NCBI GenBank assembly: GCA_003427395.1
Contig: BFEA01000372.1
Coordinates: 1,474,192 to 1,494,915 of the forward strand
From: Chara braunii
Lineage: Eukaryota; Streptophyta; Charophyceae; Charales; Characeae
Direction of reading: 5' to 3'
Length of the DNA: 20,724 nucleotides
Shown piece by piece: positions 19,360-20,724 of the stretch; positions within the stretch are counted from its first letter, which is position 1, and each line of letters opens with the position of its first letter. A program made the position numbers and the translations under genes. The notes under the pieces were generated by a model. It did not search any database. It saw only the letters and a list, made by a program, of their open reading frames with translations, and was not told the origin of the DNA.

Positions 19360-19632
19360 GTGGTTTTGGGCGTGGGAGTGTGTTTTTTATGTGTCCATTT
19401 CTTTCCTGAGATTTCTATATTTCAGAGTATTATCCACCTGAGCGATAAGAGGCTCGACCGGTGATGCATGGGCCAGGACCCGGTTATGAAGATCACTACG
19501 TGTTTACTGTGACACATGTAATGGCCCGCATGTGGTCATCTATTATTCCTCTGAATCTCTGAATCTCTTTTCTGTTCCAGGTTTTGCCCAGTCTGGGATG
19601 TGTCATTTGGACTTTGTCCTCTATAAACAAGC

Positions 19633-19660
19633 CCAAACAGGCACTTTTGGGCCTGTTTGG
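19633..19660. repeat. Inverted repeat, 10-bp perfect arms
   Basis: CCAAACAGGC at 19633-19642 and GCCTGTTTGG at 19651-19660 pair perfectly around an 8-nt loop. Confidence 0.85.
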
Positions 19661-20255
19661 ACATTCTGGGCCTGGCTCAGGCCCAGTGGCCGTTTCTTTG
19701 GCATCACGCACTTTGGTTGATTGAAATTTGATCTGGTTTAAGCTTTCCTGAGGTCCAGCCCCTTGTCTCTTCTGGGGACATCAGCAGGGAGCCTGGACAT
19801 CCGGTAGGGACCCAGGCAGGCCACGTTTTGGGGCCAGGGAGGTAGTCCAGCCCCACGGCCTGTTTCCAGGACGTAAATCGCCACAATGCGGCCACATTGA
19901 CTGGATGGCCCTGACTCCAGTAGGCCCAGCGCTATTTAGCTCAGCAAGTCCTCAGTCAGGGCACGCAGTGTTGAGGTCACACTTCGGCATGCTGCTGCAC
20001 TAGCAACAGTAGAGGAGCAGAGCAGAGATTAGCACCAGAGTTGTAGGAGAAGTGTAGTAGAGGAGAGGAGGTCTTCAGCAGCTGTGCAGCACTGGAGCAC
20101 TCATCTGGGCACCATAGCTTGGGTCTTCGACACCAGCCATCACTAGCCTTCGAACTGCAACACACGACGGCTCAAGACTTCATCTTTCACTGCCCATTAT
20201 CTGGTTGTAAGGATCAGGGTCCTCGGTAGGCCTAAGGGGCCCTGTTTGCAGCATT

Positions 20256-20303
20256 GCCCGCCCTAAGTGAAGGCGGAGGTGCCCGCCCTAAGTGAAGGCG
20301 GGC
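20256..20303. repeat. Two tandem 25-bp units, each a small hairpin
   Basis: A 21-nt core starts at 20256 and repeats exactly at 20281. The second copy forms a perfect 7-bp stem (GCCCGCC / GGCGGGC) around CTAAGTGAA; the first keeps six of the seven pairs. Confidence 0.88.
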
Positions 20304-20599
20304 CTGACATATCGCAAGAGGCCTTCGACTGTCAATTTCATATTTGGGGTCCAGGCAGTTGTGACGCGCCAGTTGGTTGAGAGAAACTCAGGCCGGGCAA
20401 CAAAGACATTTCCACAGCCCTCCGTCTTTTTCCAAAGAATGCAGGCCCTGGGCGTGATTCGCAGCCTCATATAGAGACAGTTGGCCTCCCAACCGAACGA
20501 GGCCCAGCAGCCCAGTAGCTGCTGTACACAGGCAGCCTCCTGGGGCCTTCCGGAAGCTTCTGGGCCCAGGCCAGGGCAGCCAGGCAGGGCAAGCAGGCC

Positions 20600-20624
20600 A
20601 GCTCTTTCCATAAAGGAAAGAGCT
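20600..20624. repeat. Inverted repeat, 10-bp perfect arms, 5-nt loop
   Basis: AGCTCTTTCC at 20600-20609 and GGAAAGAGCT at 20615-20624 pair perfectly around ATAAA. There is no T-run afterwards, so it does not look like a terminator. Confidence 0.85.
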
Positions 20625-20724
20625 CTCCACTGGCAGCCTTATTCGGTCACTTGCTGGCTGGCGGCAGCGCTGCTGGAGCAATTGCTCGCGGGCTGGCTGC
20701 CGGCATTGGAGCAAGAGGCTGCGC

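Larger units (their letters stand above)
19360..20724. other. Unassigned DNA with hairpins at the right edge
   Basis: No supported gene. GC-rich in the last 250 bp with many GGGCC and CAGGC words. Inverted repeats are listed separately. CTTCCGGAAG recurs near 20547, also seen near 18371. This could be part of another transposable element whose coding part lies beyond the window, but no LTR, primer-binding site or protein motif is visible. Confidence 0.45.

Noticed and set aside
20288-20714. Two overlapping minus-strand frames of about 107 codons at the right edge
   Set aside because: They overlap in different frames, are GC-rich with no domain, and cover hairpin repeats.

Overview
The window looks like repeat-dense nuclear DNA of a eukaryote, most likely a plant or streptophyte alga. 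The main evidence is two LINE (non-LTR) retrotransposons built in the plant style: ORF1 with a CCHC knuckle, then ORF2 with an APE endonuclease, a reverse transcriptase and a C-terminal zf-RVT-type zinc motif. I cannot name the species. No intact cellular gene, rRNA, complete tRNA, CRISPR array or prokaryotic operon was found.

Layout. Positions 1 to about 6.2 kb hold LINE A on the minus strand. Its 3' end lies beyond the left edge of the window. ORF1 (6164 to 3423) and ORF2 (3404 to 1) are both dead, carrying many in-frame stops, and key endonuclease and RT residues are replaced. From about 6.38 to 8.65 kb lies a G-rich minisatellite with nested periods: 27/33-bp and 60-bp monomers, a higher-order repeat of about 270 bp, and a tandem duplication of about 634 bp. 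From 8.65 to 10.28 kb is unassigned DNA, with one stretch resembling the tRNA-like head of a SINE. From about 10.1 to 17.96 kb lies LINE B on the plus strand, with a nearly full-length ORF1 (10280-13083), ORF2 (13130-17552), a 3' UTR and a poly(A)/(GAAA)n tail. It is also a pseudo-element with stops and frameshifts, but its knuckle, the endonuclease residues I can place and its RT aspartates are intact. From 17.96 to 20.72 kb is non-coding-looking DNA with short direct repeats, hairpins and one weak candidate first exon with a splice donor.

How the parts relate. LINE A and LINE B belong to the same broad family. In one RT block 48 of 68 residues match by hand count. Elsewhere they are much more diverged, so they are two old insertions of related subfamilies rather than a recent inverted duplication. 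Their 5' ends face each other across the minisatellite. ORF1 is unusually long (about 910-935 codons), and both copies share a C-terminal region I do not recognise. That region and the layered G-rich array are the observations most worth a second look. I do not see a convincing new biological system beyond these.
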